Assembly: GCF_003122365.1 (NCBI RefSeq)
Contig: NZ_CP029254.1
Span: 186,001-250,000, forward strand
Direction of reading: 5' to 3'
DNA from: Streptomyces spongiicola
GTDB lineage: Bacteria > Actinomycetota > Actinomycetes > Streptomycetales > Streptomycetaceae
Length of the DNA: 64,000 bases
In this document: positions 1-8,290 of the stretch, one piece after another
Layout of the letters: every line of letters starts with the position of its first letter
How positions within the stretch are numbered: the first letter of the stretch is position 1
Translations under genes and position numbers: made by a program
The notes under the pieces: generated by a model
What the model was told of the DNA's origin: nothing
Seen by the model: only the letters and a program-made list of their open reading frames with translations
Database searches by the model: none

Positions 1-229
1 CGCCTCGGGCGTCACCGCCTCGTCGCACCCATGGGCCCATGGCCTGACCTGCGATTTCCGGCCCCTGCCGGAAGAGCGGACCACCGGGCGCCCGGCTCGT
101 GAAAACAGTCACATTTGGGTTGCTTTCGTCCTGTTCTGGTGGATGGTGGAGGCTCCGAGAACGTTCACCGGGCTGTACCGGCGGCCCGCCAGGGCGTCGT
201 CGCGGCCCGGCCGACGCCGAGGGAGTCTC

Positions 230-2014
230 ATGGCAAGCGGAACCCGCGCATCCGGCAGCCGGCGGTTGGCTCTGACCGTCGCGGGCGGGGCGGCCGTCCT
301 CGCCGCAGGCGGTCTGTACGCGGCCGGACTGGCGGCCGCGGACGTCCCCGACGGCACCCGGGTGCGTGGGGTCGACATCGGCGGGATGAGCCTGCCGGAG
401 GCCCGGCGGACCCTGGACCGGGAACTCGCGGGGACGTTCACCGCTCCGCTCACGCTGAGGATCGGGGACCGGGTCGAGAGGGCTGAGCCGGCCGCGCTCG
501 GTCTCTCCGTCGACACGGCGGCGACCGCGGACAACGCCGCCAGCGACTCGCTCGACCCCGTCAGCGTCGCAGGGAGGCTCTTCGGCACGGAGAACCGCGA
601 CATCGAGCCGGTGATACGCGTCGACGAGGAGAAGAACCGGACCGCGATCGCACGCATGGCCGCGACCGCCGAGCGGAAGGTGCGCGACGGCGGCGTATCG
701 TTCGAGGACGGCCGGGCAACGGCGGTCGCGCCGGTCACCGGCACGTCCCTGGTGGAGGAGCGCGCCCCGGACGCCCTCTTGGACGGCTACCGGCGCGGGG
801 ACCGCTCGCCGGTCGTGATGCCGGTGAAGCTGACGGCTCCGCGCACCGACCTGGCCGAGACCGAGCGGGCCATGAACGACTTCGCCCTGCCTGCGATGTC
901 CGGACCCGTCACCCTCACCCTCGGCGGCAGGGCGGTGACCATCGGACCGTCGGTCCTCGGTCGCCATCTGGCCATGACGCCGGGAGAGGACGGCCGGCTC
1001 ACCCCGTCGCTCGACGCCGAGGGGCTGCTCGACGACCCCGGGATATCCGCCCGGATACGCGAGGCCGCGCAGGGCCCGCGCGATGCCGTACTCGGGCTCG
1101 ACGGCGACCGGGTCGTCGTGACCCGGCAGGCCCGCACCGGCTACCAGGTCGAGGAACGGGACTTCGGCAAGGCCGTACTCCCCCTGCTGACCCGCGAGGG
1201 CGCGGCCCGCACCGGCGAGATCCCGGCGAAGGCCGTCCAGCCGCGGTTCACCGGCGATACCGCCCGGCGCCTCGGGATAAGGGAGAAGGTCTCCTCGTTC
1301 ACCGTCGACTTCCCCGCGGCCCCCTACCGGGTGACCAACATCGCCCGCGCCGTGGAGCGGATCGACGGCTCCGTCGTCCTGCCGGGCGAGGAGTGGAGCT
1401 TCGACCGGACGGTCGGTGAGCGCACCGAGGAGAACGGCTTCGTCGACGGCATCATGATCAACAACGGCCGGTATGTGAAGTCTCCCGGCGGAGGTGTCTC
1501 GGCCGTCGCGACCACGATGTTCAACGCCGTGTTCTTCGCGGGGGTCAAGCCGGTGGAGTACCGGGCCCACTCGTTCTACATCGAGCGCTACCCGGAGGGC
1601 CGCGAGGCGACGGTGGCATGGGGCACCCTCGACCTGCGCTGGCTCAACGACTCCGGCAGCGCCGTCTATGTCAAGGCCGAGTCCACGGACACCTCGGTCA
1701 CCATCTCCTTCCTCGGCACGAAGAAGTACGACGAGGTACGCGCGACCAGGGGACCGCGCACCAACGTCGAGGAACCGGGCACCCGCGAGGACGGCGGCCC
1801 GCAGTGCGAGCCCCAGACGCCACTCGAGGGCTTCGACGTCACGGTGGGGCGCCACTTCGTCAAGGACGGCCGCGAGGTCGGCCGGGAGGACTTCACCACC
1901 CACTACACACCGCGCGACGAGGTCGTCTGCACCCCGGAGGAGCCGGCCCCGGGCGAGGGCGGCGCTGAGCCCGAGCACGCTGCCGAGGACGCCGGCGCCG
2001 TCGAGCCGCACTGA
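230..2014 (+). CDS. VanW family protein with peptidoglycan-binding-like repeats
   Basis: A 594-residue protein starting at ATG 230, preceded by GAGGGAG; an upstream in-frame start at 143 is less likely because it would place 29 basic residues before the membrane segment. Residues 10-35 form a single hydrophobic N-terminal segment, suggesting export or membrane anchoring. Two YoaR-type putative peptidoglycan-binding domains follow (roughly 45-150 and 215-330). The VanW domain comes next, with the VLPGEEWSFDRTVGERT and SPGGGVSAVATTMFNAVF motifs. The C-terminus is Glu/Pro/Ala-rich. VanW proteins occur in vancomycin-resistance clusters and widely in Gram-positives; their biochemical role is not settled, but cell-wall association is likely. 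It appears monocistronic. Confidence 0.85.
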   Translation: MASGTRASGSRRLALTVAGGAAVLAAGGLYAAGLAAADVPDGTRVRGVDIGGMSLPEARRTLDRELAGTFTAPLTLRIGDRVERAEPAALGLSVDTAATADNAASDSLDPVSVAGRLFGTENRDIEPVIRVDEEKNRTAIARMAATAERKVRDGGVSFEDGRATAVAPVTGTSLVEERAPDALLDGYRRGDRSPVVMPVKLTAPRTDLAETERAMNDFALPAMSGPVTLTLGGRAVTIGPSVLGRHLAMTPGEDGRLTPSLDAEGLLDDPGISARIREAAQGPRDAVLGLDGDRVVVTRQARTGYQVEERDFGKAVLPLLTREGAARTGEIPAKAVQPRFTGDTARRLGIREKVSSFTVDFPAAPYRVTNIARAVERIDGSVVLPGEEWSFDRTVGERTEENGFVDGIMINNGRYVKSPGGGVSAVATTMFNAVFFAGVKPVEYRAHSFYIERYPEGREATVAWGTLDLRWLNDSGSAVYVKAESTDTSVTISFLGTKKYDEVRATRGPRTNVEEPGTREDGGPQCEPQTPLEGFDVTVGRHFVKDGREVGREDFTTHYTPRDEVVCTPEEPAPGEGGAEPEHAAEDAGAVEPH

Positions 2015-2032
2015 GGCGCCGGCGGTCGCGGT

Positions 2033-2059
2033 GGGCCCGGGGCTGATCGGGCCGGGCCC
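2033..2059 (+). terminator. Possible terminator hairpin after the VanW gene
   Basis: GGGCCCGG (2033-2040) and CCGGGCCC (2052-2059) form a perfect 8-bp stem with an 11-nt loop, 19 bp after the VanW stop codon. There is no T-run, as is usual in Streptomyces. In sequence this GC-rich a hairpin can arise by chance. Confidence 0.35.
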
Positions 2060-2321
2060 GGGGACGCCGGGCCTCCCGCAGGCCCGCGGGACACGGCGGT
2101 GCCGCCGGAGCACGGTCGGCACGCCGATGACCGCCGACGGGGCACGGAGCCGCGGCGGCGGGCTCGGCGGCGCCGGGCGCCGCGGCGCTGGCCGCCGGGC
2201 GTGCGCGCTCGCGGGTTGCCGACCGTGTCGCACCGCACCCCTGCACGCAGGTAGCGCGTGGCGGTGGGCGGTGGGCGGTGGCGTACCCCACCGGAAGCCT
2301 CGCACCCTCAGCACCCGGGAG

Positions 2322-2405
2322 CCCTGCATCCGTACCGCGCCCTACATCCATACCGCCCTGCATCCGTACCCCTCTGCGCCCGTACCGCCCTGCATCCGTA
2401 CCCCT
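2322..2405. repeat. Degenerate CCCTGCATCCGTACC repeats in an intergenic region
   Basis: Three good and two poorer copies of a CCCTGCATCCGTACC-like unit follow each other at irregular 14-18 bp spacing. They lie in the 530-bp gene-free stretch (2015-2544) between the VanW and aldehyde dehydrogenase genes. No convincing small gene is seen in this stretch. The role is unknown; the irregular spacing makes an array of protein sites or simple slippage equally possible. Confidence 0.6.
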
Positions 2406-2455
2406 CCGCTCCCGGGGAACGTCGCGCGTCCCACCGTGCGCCCCGGTGCGCCGGG

Positions 2456-2470
2456 TGCAACGGAGTTGCA
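2456..2470. promoter_or_regulatory. Inverted repeat TGCAAC-GGA-GTTGCA, possible operator
   Basis: A perfect 6-3-6 inverted repeat lies 75 bp upstream of the aldehyde dehydrogenase start. It sits in a locally AT-richer pocket that is a plausible promoter position. TGCAA-type dyads are typical of operators for small dimeric regulators. No regulator gene is adjacent, so the binding protein is unknown. Confidence 0.4.
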
Positions 2471-2544
2471 ACATCCGCTTCCCTAGATTCGCCGTCGAAG
2501 CGCCGTCCGGCGGAGGGCGGCGGCGAGCCCGGGAGGCCTCCGAG

Positions 2545-4068
2545 ATGACCCGCTACGCCGCGCCCGGCACCGAGGGTGCGATCGTCACGTACGAGCCCCG
2601 CTACGACCACTGGATCGGCGGCGAGTTCGTACCGCCCGCCCGCGGCATGTACTTCGAGAACCCGAGCCCCGTGAACGGGAAGGCGTTCACCGAGATCGCC
2701 CGCGGCACGGCCGAGGACGTCGAGCGGGCCCTGGACGCCGCGCACGCGGCGGCCCCCGGCTGGGGCCGCACGGCCCCCGACGCCAGGGCCAACGTCCTGC
2801 TGAGGATCGCCGACCGGATGGAGGCGCGTCTGGAGGAACTCGCGGTCGCGGAGACCTGGGAGAACGGCAAGCCGGTCCGGGAGACGCTGGCGGCAGACAT
2901 CCCGCTGGCCATCGACCACTTCCGGTACTTCGCGGGTGTGCTGCGCGCCCAGGAGGGTTCGCTCAGCGAGATCGACGACGACACCGTCGCCTACCACTTC
3001 CACGAGCCGCTCGGCGTGGTCGCCCAGATCATCCCGTGGAACTTCCCCATTCTGATGGCCGTCTGGAAGCTCGCCCCGGCCCTGGCGGCCGGCAACGCGG
3101 TGGTGCTCAAGCCCGCCGAGCAGACGCCCGCCTCGGTCCACTACTGGATGGGTCTCGTCGCCGACCTGCTGCCGCCGGGAGTGGTGAACATCGTCAACGG
3201 CTTCGGCGCGGAGGCGGGCAAGCCCCTCGCGTCGAGCCCCCGGGTGGCGAAGGTCGCGTTCACCGGCGAGACCACGACGGGGCGGCTGATCATGCAGTAC
3301 GCCGCGGAGAACATCAAGCCCGTCACCCTGGAGCTGGGCGGCAAGTCGCCGAACATCTTCTTCGACGACGTCTGGTCGGCCGACGACGAGCTGAGGGACA
3401 AGGCGTTGGAGGGGTTCACCATGTTCGCCCTCAACCAGGGCGAGGTGTGCACGTGTCCGTCGCGGGCGCTGATCCAGCGGGGCCACTACGGCGAGTTCCT
3501 CGACGCGGGCATCGCGCGTACCGAGGCGATCGTCCCGGGCCACCCCCTCGACACGGACACGATGATCGGGGCGCAGGCCTCCAACGACCAGTTGCAGAAG
3601 ATCCTTTCGTATCTGGACATCGGCCGGCAGGAGGGCGCGAAGATCCTCACGGGTGGTCAGCGCATCGAGTACGACGGCGAGCTGGCGGGCGGCTACTACG
3701 TCGAGCCGACGATCTTCGAGGGCGACAACCGGATGCGGGTCTTCCAGGAGGAGATCTTCGGGCCGGTCGTCGCGGTGACCTCCTTCGCCGACTTCGACGA
3801 CGCGATCAAGACGGCGAACGACACCCTCTACGGCCTCGGCGCCGGGGTCTGGACGCGCGACGTCAACCAGGCGTACCGCGCCGGCCGAGCGATCCAGGCC
3901 GGCCGGGTCTGGACGAACTGCTACCACGCCTACCCCGCGCACGCCGCCTTCGGCGGCTACAAGCAGTCAGGTATCGGCCGTGAGACGCACAAGATGATGC
4001 TGGACCACTACCAGCAGACGAAGAACCTGCTGGTGAGCTACTCGCCGAAGAAGCTCGGCTTCTTCTAG
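2545..4068 (+). CDS. NAD(P)-dependent aldehyde dehydrogenase (ExaC/AcoD-like)
   Basis: A 507-residue ALDH-superfamily enzyme oxidising an aldehyde to the carboxylic acid with NAD(P)+. The start at ATG 2545 follows a GGGAGG Shine-Dalgarno and gives the usual family length. Key motifs are the cofactor segment [20 protein letters not shown], the FTGETTTGR loop, the general-base glutamate in ELGGKSPN, and the nucleophile cysteine in [11 protein letters not shown]. The C-terminal [12 protein letters not shown] motif is also present. The two cysteines in CTC and the overall length resemble ExaC/AcoD acetaldehyde dehydrogenases, but substrate cannot be assigned from sequence. It stands alone, preceded by a possible dyad operator at 2456-2470. 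Confidence 0.93.
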   Translation: MTRYAAPGTEGAIVTYEPRYDHWIGGEFVPPARGMYFENPSPVNGKAFTEIARGTAEDVERALDAAHAAAPGWGRTAPDARANVLLRIADRMEARLEELAVAETWENGKPVRETLAADIPLAIDHFRYFAGVLRAQEGSLSEIDDDTVAYHFHEPLGVVAQIIPWNFPILMAVWKLAPALAAGNAVVLKPAEQTPASVHYWMGLVADLLPPGVVNIVNGFGAEAGKPLASSPRVAKVAFTGETTTGRLIMQYAAENIKPVTLELGGKSPNIFFDDVWSADDELRDKALEGFTMFALNQGEVCTCPSRALIQRGHYGEFLDAGIARTEAIVPGHPLDTDTMIGAQASNDQLQKILSYLDIGRQEGAKILTGGQRIEYDGELAGGYYVEPTIFEGDNRMRVFQEEIFGPVVAVTSFADFDDAIKTANDTLYGLGAGVWTRDVNQAYRAGRAIQAGRVWTNCYHAYPAHAAFGGYKQSGIGRETHKMMLDHYQQTKNLLVSYSPKKLGFF

Positions 4069-4094
4069 CGGCACGAAAGACGGCACTGTGAGAT

Positions 4095-4440
4095 CCGCAG
4101 GTGGATGACCTCCGCCGGACGCATGGCCGCGTAGTACATGCAGCCGAAGAACGCCTCAAGGTGCGGGCCACGTCCCCGTTGTTTGCCAACAGCGGCCAGC
4201 AGGCGAGCAACCGGGGTCGGGTTCGGCACACAGGCCGGGTCCACTTCCTCACTCACCCCAGGGGCCTGCCACCTGACCCTTGCGAGCGGGTTCTCCCCGA
4301 AGTATCCCTTGTCGACGGCAGTTCCGAGGACCTCGCTGAAGGCCGATTTCTTTCCGCAGGGCGGTCTTCGCCGCAGCGGACTCGCCGTCGATCCTCCGCC
4401 CAAGCGCGCCCAACGCCCGGCCCACGACATCTGGTTCCGT
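4095..4440 (-). pseudogene. Tyrosine-recombinase (phage-type integrase) fragment
   Basis: The minus strand encodes part of an integrase: the end of the core-binding domain (AFSEVLGTAVDKGYFGENPL) and the start of the catalytic domain (HLEAFFGCMYYAAMRPAEVIHLR). The arginine of MRPAE matches the first catalytic Arg of the family. The protein then stops, with no box II His-x-x-Arg or Tyr, and the upstream part continues only in another frame (break near 4352). It is therefore a frameshifted, truncated remnant lying directly after the aldehyde dehydrogenase gene. No attachment-site repeat was found. Confidence 0.7.
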
Positions 4441-4593
4441 CAGCCTGGATCCACCGCGTGAATTCTGATCTTCAGTATCGGGTGGGCTCGGGGTGATCTT
4501 TCGGGGTGCGGGCAGCGCGATGGGCCGGGTGGCCGTCCGGTGCGGGGTCTCCGAGGTCCTTCCGGATCGTGGGCGGCAGGGTGGTCGCCCGGT

Positions 4594-4990
4594 TCAGGTG
4601 AGCATGCGCTGGCCGGTGGCTGTCCACAGGCCGGTGAAGTCGTCGGCCCACCGCCAGTGCCTGGGCAGGTGGAGGGTGAAGCGGCGGGCTCCGGCGGCGA
4701 TCCGGGCGGGGATGTCGATCAGGTGGCGGCGGATGGTGCCGGTCCTCGCCCTGGCGTGGAAGGCGGAGGCGAGGTGGCCGCTCGCGCGGGTGAGGTTGTA
4801 AGGGGTGGCCGCCAGGGGGCCAGGCGGCGTTCGCGGTGAACTTCCCCGACGGCAGGTGGGCGAGCGCGGAGTCTTCCAGGTCGGCGAAGACCTGCTCGAT
4901 CACGGCGTGTTCGCGGTGCATCGGCTCGGCCTGGGCCAGGACGAAGGGGCATGGTCACGAAGGCCGGACTCCGCACCGTGTCCGCCACCC
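4594..4990 (-). pseudogene. IS1380-family transposase remnant (C-terminal part)
   Basis: The minus strand has FHREHAVIEQV-like and ALAHLPSGKFTANAAW motifs. After a frameshift near 4800 come YNLTRASGHLASAFHARA, IPARIAAGARRFTLHLP and WADDFTGLW, ending in a stop at 4594. This is the characteristic C-terminal part of IS1380-type transposases. The N-terminal two thirds are missing and no terminal inverted repeats are visible, so it is an immobile remnant. With the adjacent integrase scrap it marks an old insertion hotspot between the aldehyde dehydrogenase and the ABC importer. Confidence 0.7.
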
Positions 4991-5202
4991 GCCGCGCCAG
5001 CGGTGGGGGCGGACACTACGGCTCGAAACCGTCACGACTCGATGTCAGGCGACTGCCGCGCTTTGCGGGGTGAGCCAGAAATCGAGCAGGGCGGAGGCCA
5101 CTTCGGATGGTTTGTGCACATTTCCTCATGACCACGAGACGCCCGTTCTCAGAACCTCGGGATCCAGGGTCTCGCGTGTCCAGGATCGAGAGTCGAGACC
5201 CA

Positions 5203-6009
5203 TCAACGTCCCTGCGGTTGAGTGGCGGCCGTCCGGTCGGCGGTGGCGCCCAGGTAGGTGATGCGGAGGGTGCCGGTGGCGGGTTCGCGGTCGACGAGTA
5301 CCCGGACGCCGTAGACCGACTCGATCAGGTCGGGGGTCAGCACGGCCTCCGGGGAGCCCCCGGCGGCCACCTGCCCCCGGTCGAGGACGACGACGTGGTC
5401 GCAGTACCGGGCGGCGAGGTTGAGGTCGTGCAGGGCGACGACGCAGGTGACGTCCAGGTGCGTCAGCAGGTCGAGCAGTTCGAGCTGGTGGCGGATGTCG
5501 AGGTGGTTGGTGGGTTCGTCGAGGAGGATCTCCCGGGGCTCCTGGGCGAGGGCGCGGGCGAGTTGGGTGCGCTGCTTCTCCCCTCCGGAGAGGGTGTGCC
5601 AGCTCCGGTGCTGCTTGTCGCTGATCTCGGTCCGTTCCAGCGCCGCGTCGACGATCCGCCGGTCGCGCTCGGTCAGCGCGTCGAAGCGGCCGCGGAACGG
5701 TGTGCGGCCGAGTTCCACGACCTGGCGGACGTTGACGTGGTGGTGGGCGGACACGTCCTGTTCGACGACGGCGAGCCGCCGGGCCCGCACCCTGCGGCCG
5801 AGGTCGTCCAGGCTGGTGTCGTCGTAGCGGATGGTTCCGGTGTCGGGGCGGCGCAGACCGGCGAGCAGGCGCAGCAGTGTCGACTTGCCCGAGCCGTTGG
5901 GGCCGAGGAGGCCGACGGTCTTCCCGTCCGGGGCCGCCATGTCGATGCCGTCGAGCAGCCGGTGGCCCTTGACCGACCAGGAGAGTCGGGTGGTGGTGAT
6001 GCGGCCCAT
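5203..6009 (-). CDS. ABC transporter ATP-binding protein, FecE/FhuC type
   Basis: A 268-residue ATPase for a metal-chelate/siderophore-type importer. It has Walker A GPNGSGKST, signature LSGGEKQR and Walker B EILLDEPTNHLD followed by the H-loop HDLN. The order and spacing are typical of FecE/FhuC/BtuD proteins. Its ATG (6009) overlaps the stop of the upstream permease (ATGA), so translation is coupled. It is the third gene of a binding protein-permease-ATPase operon read leftward from 8143. Zinc- or other metal-chelate import is inferred from the Zur-like box at the head of the operon; an iron-siderophore substrate is the main alternative. Confidence 0.92.
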   Translation of the reverse strand: MGRITTTRLSWSVKGHRLLDGIDMAAPDGKTVGLLGPNGSGKSTLLRLLAGLRRPDTGTIRYDDTSLDDLGRRVRARRLAVVEQDVSAHHHVNVRQVVELGRTPFRGRFDALTERDRRIVDAALERTEISDKQHRSWHTLSGGEKQRTQLARALAQEPREILLDEPTNHLDIRHQLELLDLLTHLDVTCVVALHDLNLAARYCDHVVVLDRGQVAAGGSPEAVLTPDLIESVYGVRVLVDREPATGTLRITYLGATADRTAATQPQGR

Positions 6010-7106
6010 CAGGACTCCAGACGCTTCAGGACCAGTGCGAAGGCGGGCGCGCCGAGCAGCGCGGTGATGACGCCGGCGGGCAGTTCGTGGGGCGCGAACG
6101 CCGTGCGTGCGAACACGTCCACCCAGATGAGGAAGACGGCGCCGACGATCGCGGACAGGGGAAGCAGGGCGCGGTGCGTCGGACCGGCCAGGATGCGGAC
6201 GGCATGCGGGACGAGCAGCCCGATGAAGCCGATCGCGCCGGAGGCGGCCACGGCGGCCGCCGTCATGACCGAGGTCAGCACCATCAGCCGGACGCGGGCC
6301 GCGGTGACGTTGACGCCCAGGGTTTCGGCGGAGTCCCACCCGAAGGTGAAGGCGTCGAGGGCGGGCGCGAGGAACTGCACGGCGACCACCCCGATCAGGA
6401 TGATCACGACGGTGACGGCCGCCCCTTCCCACCGGGCGCCCGCGAGGGTGCCGAGCAGCCAGTAGGTGAAGCCCCGGGTGGAGTCGGCGTCCCCGCCGAC
6501 CATGAGGATCACCGAGGTGACCGCGGCGAAGAACTGGGACACCAGCACGCCGGTCAGCACCACGCGGGAGGGGCTGGCGACGCGCCCCCCGCCGAGCAGG
6601 AGCAGCAGTACGCCGAAGGAGACCAGGCCGCCGGCGAAGGCTCCGGTCGACAGGGAGATGCTTCCGCCGACGCCCAGCAGGAGCACGGCGACCGCGCCGG
6701 TGGAGGCGCCGGAGGAGACTCCCAGCAGGTAGGGGTCGGCCAGGGGGTTCCTGGTGACCGCCTGGAGGATCGCTCCGGAGACCGCGAGGGCCATGCCGAC
6801 GGCGGCGGCCAGCAGCACGCGCGGGAAGCGGGACTCCCAGATCAGGGCGTCATGGAGTCCCGGGAGCGGCGCGGTGGGGGCGATGGAGTCCAGGCCGATA
6901 TGCCGCAGGATCGTCGAGACGACGTCCAGGGGCTGGATGTCCGCGCTCCCGAACAGTGTCGCGGTGACGACCGACACCAGCAGTCCGGCCGCGGCCAGGA
7001 GGAGGAGCGCCGCCGTGCGGGCGCGCCGCGCGCCCACCGGAACCGTCGCGCGGCTGGGGGCCGGGTTCCTGGTGGGCGCGGCGGACTTGTGTGAACCGGT
7101 GGTCAT
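6009..7106 (-). CDS. FecCD/BtuC-type ABC importer permease
   Basis: A 365-residue polytopic membrane protein of the FecCD family, with about ten hydrophobic segments. Family landmarks include RNPLADPYLLGVSSGAS (residues about 120-140), the RGFTYWLLGTLAG segment and the C-terminal IGFIGLLVPHAVR motif that contacts the ATPase. ATG 7106 was chosen as the start; the protein begins with a hydrophilic 35-residue cytoplasmic stretch. The stop overlaps the ATPase start. A single permease gene implies a homodimeric channel. It lies between the lipoprotein receptor and the ATPase. Confidence 0.92.
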   Translation of the reverse strand: MTTGSHKSAAPTRNPAPSRATVPVGARRARTAALLLLAAAGLLVSVVTATLFGSADIQPLDVVSTILRHIGLDSIAPTAPLPGLHDALIWESRFPRVLLAAAVGMALAVSGAILQAVTRNPLADPYLLGVSSGASTGAVAVLLLGVGGSISLSTGAFAGGLVSFGVLLLLLGGGRVASPSRVVLTGVLVSQFFAAVTSVILMVGGDADSTRGFTYWLLGTLAGARWEGAAVTVVIILIGVVAVQFLAPALDAFTFGWDSAETLGVNVTAARVRLMVLTSVMTAAAVAASGAIGFIGLLVPHAVRILAGPTHRALLPLSAIVGAVFLIWVDVFARTAFAPHELPAGVITALLGAPAFALVLKRLES

Positions 7107-7117
7107 GGGGTTCGCGA

Positions 7118-8143
7118 CTACCCGAGCTTGTTCAGGCCGTCGACGAGCGCGGGAACGGCGGACGCGCTGCCGTATCCCGGGTCCATGTGGGTGCCGGGGA
7201 TGGTGATGAACCGGTCGCCCTTCACCGCGGGGAGCTTGCTGGTGAGGGGGTCCTTCTTCAGCAGTTCGATCTTCTCCTCGGCCGTGTCGTTGGGTTCGCC
7301 CCGGGTGAGGTCGGCCAGGATGATGACGTCCGGGTTGCGGGCGGCGGCCTCGTCCCAACTCACCTCGGCCCATTTGGACTTGGCGTCGGCGAAGATGTTC
7401 TCGACTCCGACGAGTTCCGAGATGTGCTGCGGCAGGCCACCGGGGCCGGCGGCCCACGGAGTGCCCTCGAAGGTGGAGTAGAACCACATCACCTTCAACG
7501 GCTCGTCCCGCTTCTCGACCTCGCCGACGGCCTTGTCCACCAGGGCCTTCTGCGCGGCCGCGAGCTTCTCCCCCGCCTCGGGGACGTTCATGATCTTCCC
7601 CAGTCGGCGGTACTCCTCGAAGAGCATGTCGAAGTCCGCGTCGGCAACGGCCTCGTGGTAGGAGCAGTCGAACTCGGTCAGATAGGTGGGCACGCCCAGG
7701 TCGTGCAGTTCCTTGCGGTCGCCGGCCTCCTCCTTGGTGAGGAAGCTCGCGAACGAGCTGTAGACGAAGTCGGGCTGCGCCTCCAGCAGTTTCTCGTGCT
7801 TGACCGTGTCGCCCTTCGCAGACAGCTGCGGGATCTTCCCGTACTGCTCGGCGATCGCGTCCGGGGTCTTCTCGATCTCGTATCCCGACCCGATGATCCG
7901 GTCGCCCACCCCGAGGTGGATGAGGATCTCCGCGGCGGTCTGGTTGAGGGTGACGACCTTCTCAGGCGCGGCCTTGTAGGTCACGTCGACGCCGCAGTTC
8001 TCGAGGGTGAGCGGATAGGCCGCCGCGCCCTTCGCGGACTTCGCGTCCTGCCCGCCGTCGTCGGGGGACCGGTCTGCGGCGCACCCCGCGACCGCCAGTA
8101 TCGCCAGGGCCGTACACGTTCTGATTATCATTTTCGTTTTCAT
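7118..8143 (-). CDS. FecB-type substrate-binding lipoprotein for metal-chelate import
   Basis: A 341-residue lipoprotein with a short basic N-terminus, a hydrophobic stretch and lipobox LAVAGC (Cys21). The mature part is a Peripla_BP_2 (FecB/BtuF-like) domain, for example VVTLNQTAAEILIHLGVGDRIIGSG and NPDVIILAD. It heads the importer operon 8143-5203. A Zur-like 15-mer covers codons 3-8 (8122-8136), and a candidate promoter (8151-8178) would place the transcript start almost at the ATG, so it may be leaderless. An in-frame ATG at 8131 is the alternative start. The cluster 148 bp upstream suggests it imports the chelate made there. Confidence 0.9.
   Translation of the reverse strand: MKTKMIIRTCTALAILAVAGCAADRSPDDGGQDAKSAKGAAAYPLTLENCGVDVTYKAAPEKVVTLNQTAAEILIHLGVGDRIIGSGYEIEKTPDAIAEQYGKIPQLSAKGDTVKHEKLLEAQPDFVYSSFASFLTKEEAGDRKELHDLGVPTYLTEFDCSYHEAVADADFDMLFEEYRRLGKIMNVPEAGEKLAAAQKALVDKAVGEVEKRDEPLKVMWFYSTFEGTPWAAGPGGLPQHISELVGVENIFADAKSKWAEVSWDEAAARNPDVIILADLTRGEPNDTAEEKIELLKKDPLTSKLPAVKGDRFITIPGTHMDPGYGSASAVPALVDGLNKLG
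8122..8136 (-). promoter_or_regulatory. Zur-box-like operator inside the 5' end of the FecB gene
   Basis: On the minus strand the 15-mer reads CGAAAATGATAATCA, matching 12 of 15 positions of the Streptomyces Zur consensus TGAAAATGATTTTCA. It lies in the first codons of the binding-protein gene and a few bases downstream of the inferred transcription start. A bound repressor could therefore block initiation or early elongation. The assignment rests on motif similarity plus the partner box at 14595-14609. Confidence 0.55.
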
Positions 8144-8150
8144 CAGCGGC

Positions 8151-8178
8151 AGAGTACCAGGTCGCGGCGGGGAGTGAA
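8151..8178 (-). promoter_or_regulatory. Candidate promoter of the importer operon
   Basis: Minus-strand TTCACT (8173-8178) and TACTCT (8151-8156) are separated by 16 bp, a fair match to vegetative -35/-10 elements. The ATG at 8143 starts 8 nt past the -10, and no Shine-Dalgarno lies between, so a leaderless message is likely. Confidence 0.4.
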
Positions 8179-8230
8179 GCGGGCCCCGGCTCGGCCGGGT
8201 AAACCGCCGGACCGCCCGGCGGGCCGGGCC

Positions 8231-8259
8231 GGCGCACCGGTGGATGCCACCGGTGCGCC
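8231..8259 (-). terminator. Terminator hairpin after the biosynthetic operon
   Basis: GGCGCACCGGTGG (8231-8243) pairs perfectly with CCACCGGTGCGCC (8247-8259) around an ATG loop, a 13-bp stem. It begins 31 bp past the stop of the SbnA-like gene and before the importer promoter. It therefore separates the two minus-strand transcription units. Confidence 0.7.
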
Positions 8260-8290
8260 GGGTGTCCCGCCCGTTCCGGCGGTGCGGGCG

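Noticed and set aside
2308..3942. Long open frame on the minus strand opposite the aldehyde dehydrogenase
   Set aside because: It is the usual high-GC antisense shadow: Arg/Gly/Val/Asp-rich composition without motifs, opposite a clear ALDH gene.
5107..6465. Plus-strand frame across the ABC ATPase and permease region
   Set aside because: Antisense to genes with clear ABC motifs; the plus-strand translation has no recognisable domain.
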